Below the pieces are notes generated by a model. It saw only the letters and a list, made by a program, of their open reading frames with translations, was not told the DNA's origin and did no database searches. Shown here piece after piece: positions 32,064-32,064 of a DNA stretch of 32,064 nt. How positions within the stretch are numbered: the stretch's first letter is position 1; each line of letters begins with the position of its first letter. The stretch comes from Phenylobacterium sp. (GTDB taxonomy: Bacteria > Pseudomonadota > Alphaproteobacteria > Caulobacterales > Caulobacteraceae), in contig NZ_JAEUMN010000123.1 of NCBI RefSeq assembly GCF_016793225.1, positions 1-32,064 of the forward strand, given 5' to 3'. The position numbers were made by a program, and so were the translations under genes.

Positions 32064-32064
32064 C

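Noticed and set aside
1-32064. CRISPR array, prophage, integrase or transposase genes
   Set aside because: No regularly spaced direct repeats and no integrase, transposase or phage structural motifs were seen in any frame.

Overview
The window is about 70% GC. It carries alphaproteobacterial hallmarks: gatCAB with ruvX, a PhyR/NepR/EcfG-type stress sigma factor, PEPxxWA-CTERM secreted proteins and RcnB-family and KGG small proteins. Gene content and style suggest Caulobacterales, plausibly Phenylobacterium or a relative. That placement is inference from family resemblance, not a computed taxonomy.

Left part (1-8.1 kb) is mostly housekeeping: pyrB (cut by the window edge, minus strand), a DUF1993 protein, a secreted DUF2141 protein, an AraC-type regulator, ruvX on the minus strand, then gatC-gatA and, after a small inverted secreted-protein gene, gatB. 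These make the amidotransferase for Gln-tRNA/Asn-tRNA. An RcnB-like secreted protein converges on gatB.

Middle part (8.1-16.6 kb) is accessory. It holds a short Sel1-like protein, two PEPxxWA-CTERM exported proteins flanking a GST and a tRNA-Ser(GCU), and a Coq4-family/TetR pair behind a strong palindromic operator. An MBL-fold hydrolase and a histidine phosphatase follow. A B12-binding radical SAM enzyme on the minus strand is preceded by a 68-aa peptide gene, with a GC hairpin between them.

Next (16.7-23.9 kb) come a secreted caspase-like protein with Sel1 repeats and a long coiled coil, directly followed by an autotransporter-type beta-barrel; a Baeyer-Villiger-type flavin monooxygenase; a translationally coupled pair of paralogous four-cysteine membrane-anchored proteins; a palindromic REP-like element; and a second GST. 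Then (23.9-28.6 kb) come an acyl-CoA ligase and kynureninase on the minus strand and a secreted CocE/NonD hydrolase on the plus strand.

The right end (28.7-32.06 kb) looks like a general stress response module: a NepR-like anti-sigma ORF, an EcfG-type sigma factor, an EgtB-EgtD fusion for ergothioneine synthesis, and a KGG stress protein. Two exact matches to the EcfG promoter consensus (GGAAC-N16/17-CGTT) lie back to back between the sigma gene and egtBD. The sequence therefore predicts that the sigma factor activates itself and ergothioneine synthesis. The best candidates for undescribed biology are the radical SAM/peptide pair, the caspase/beta-barrel pair, and the wiring of ergothioneine synthesis to EcfG.
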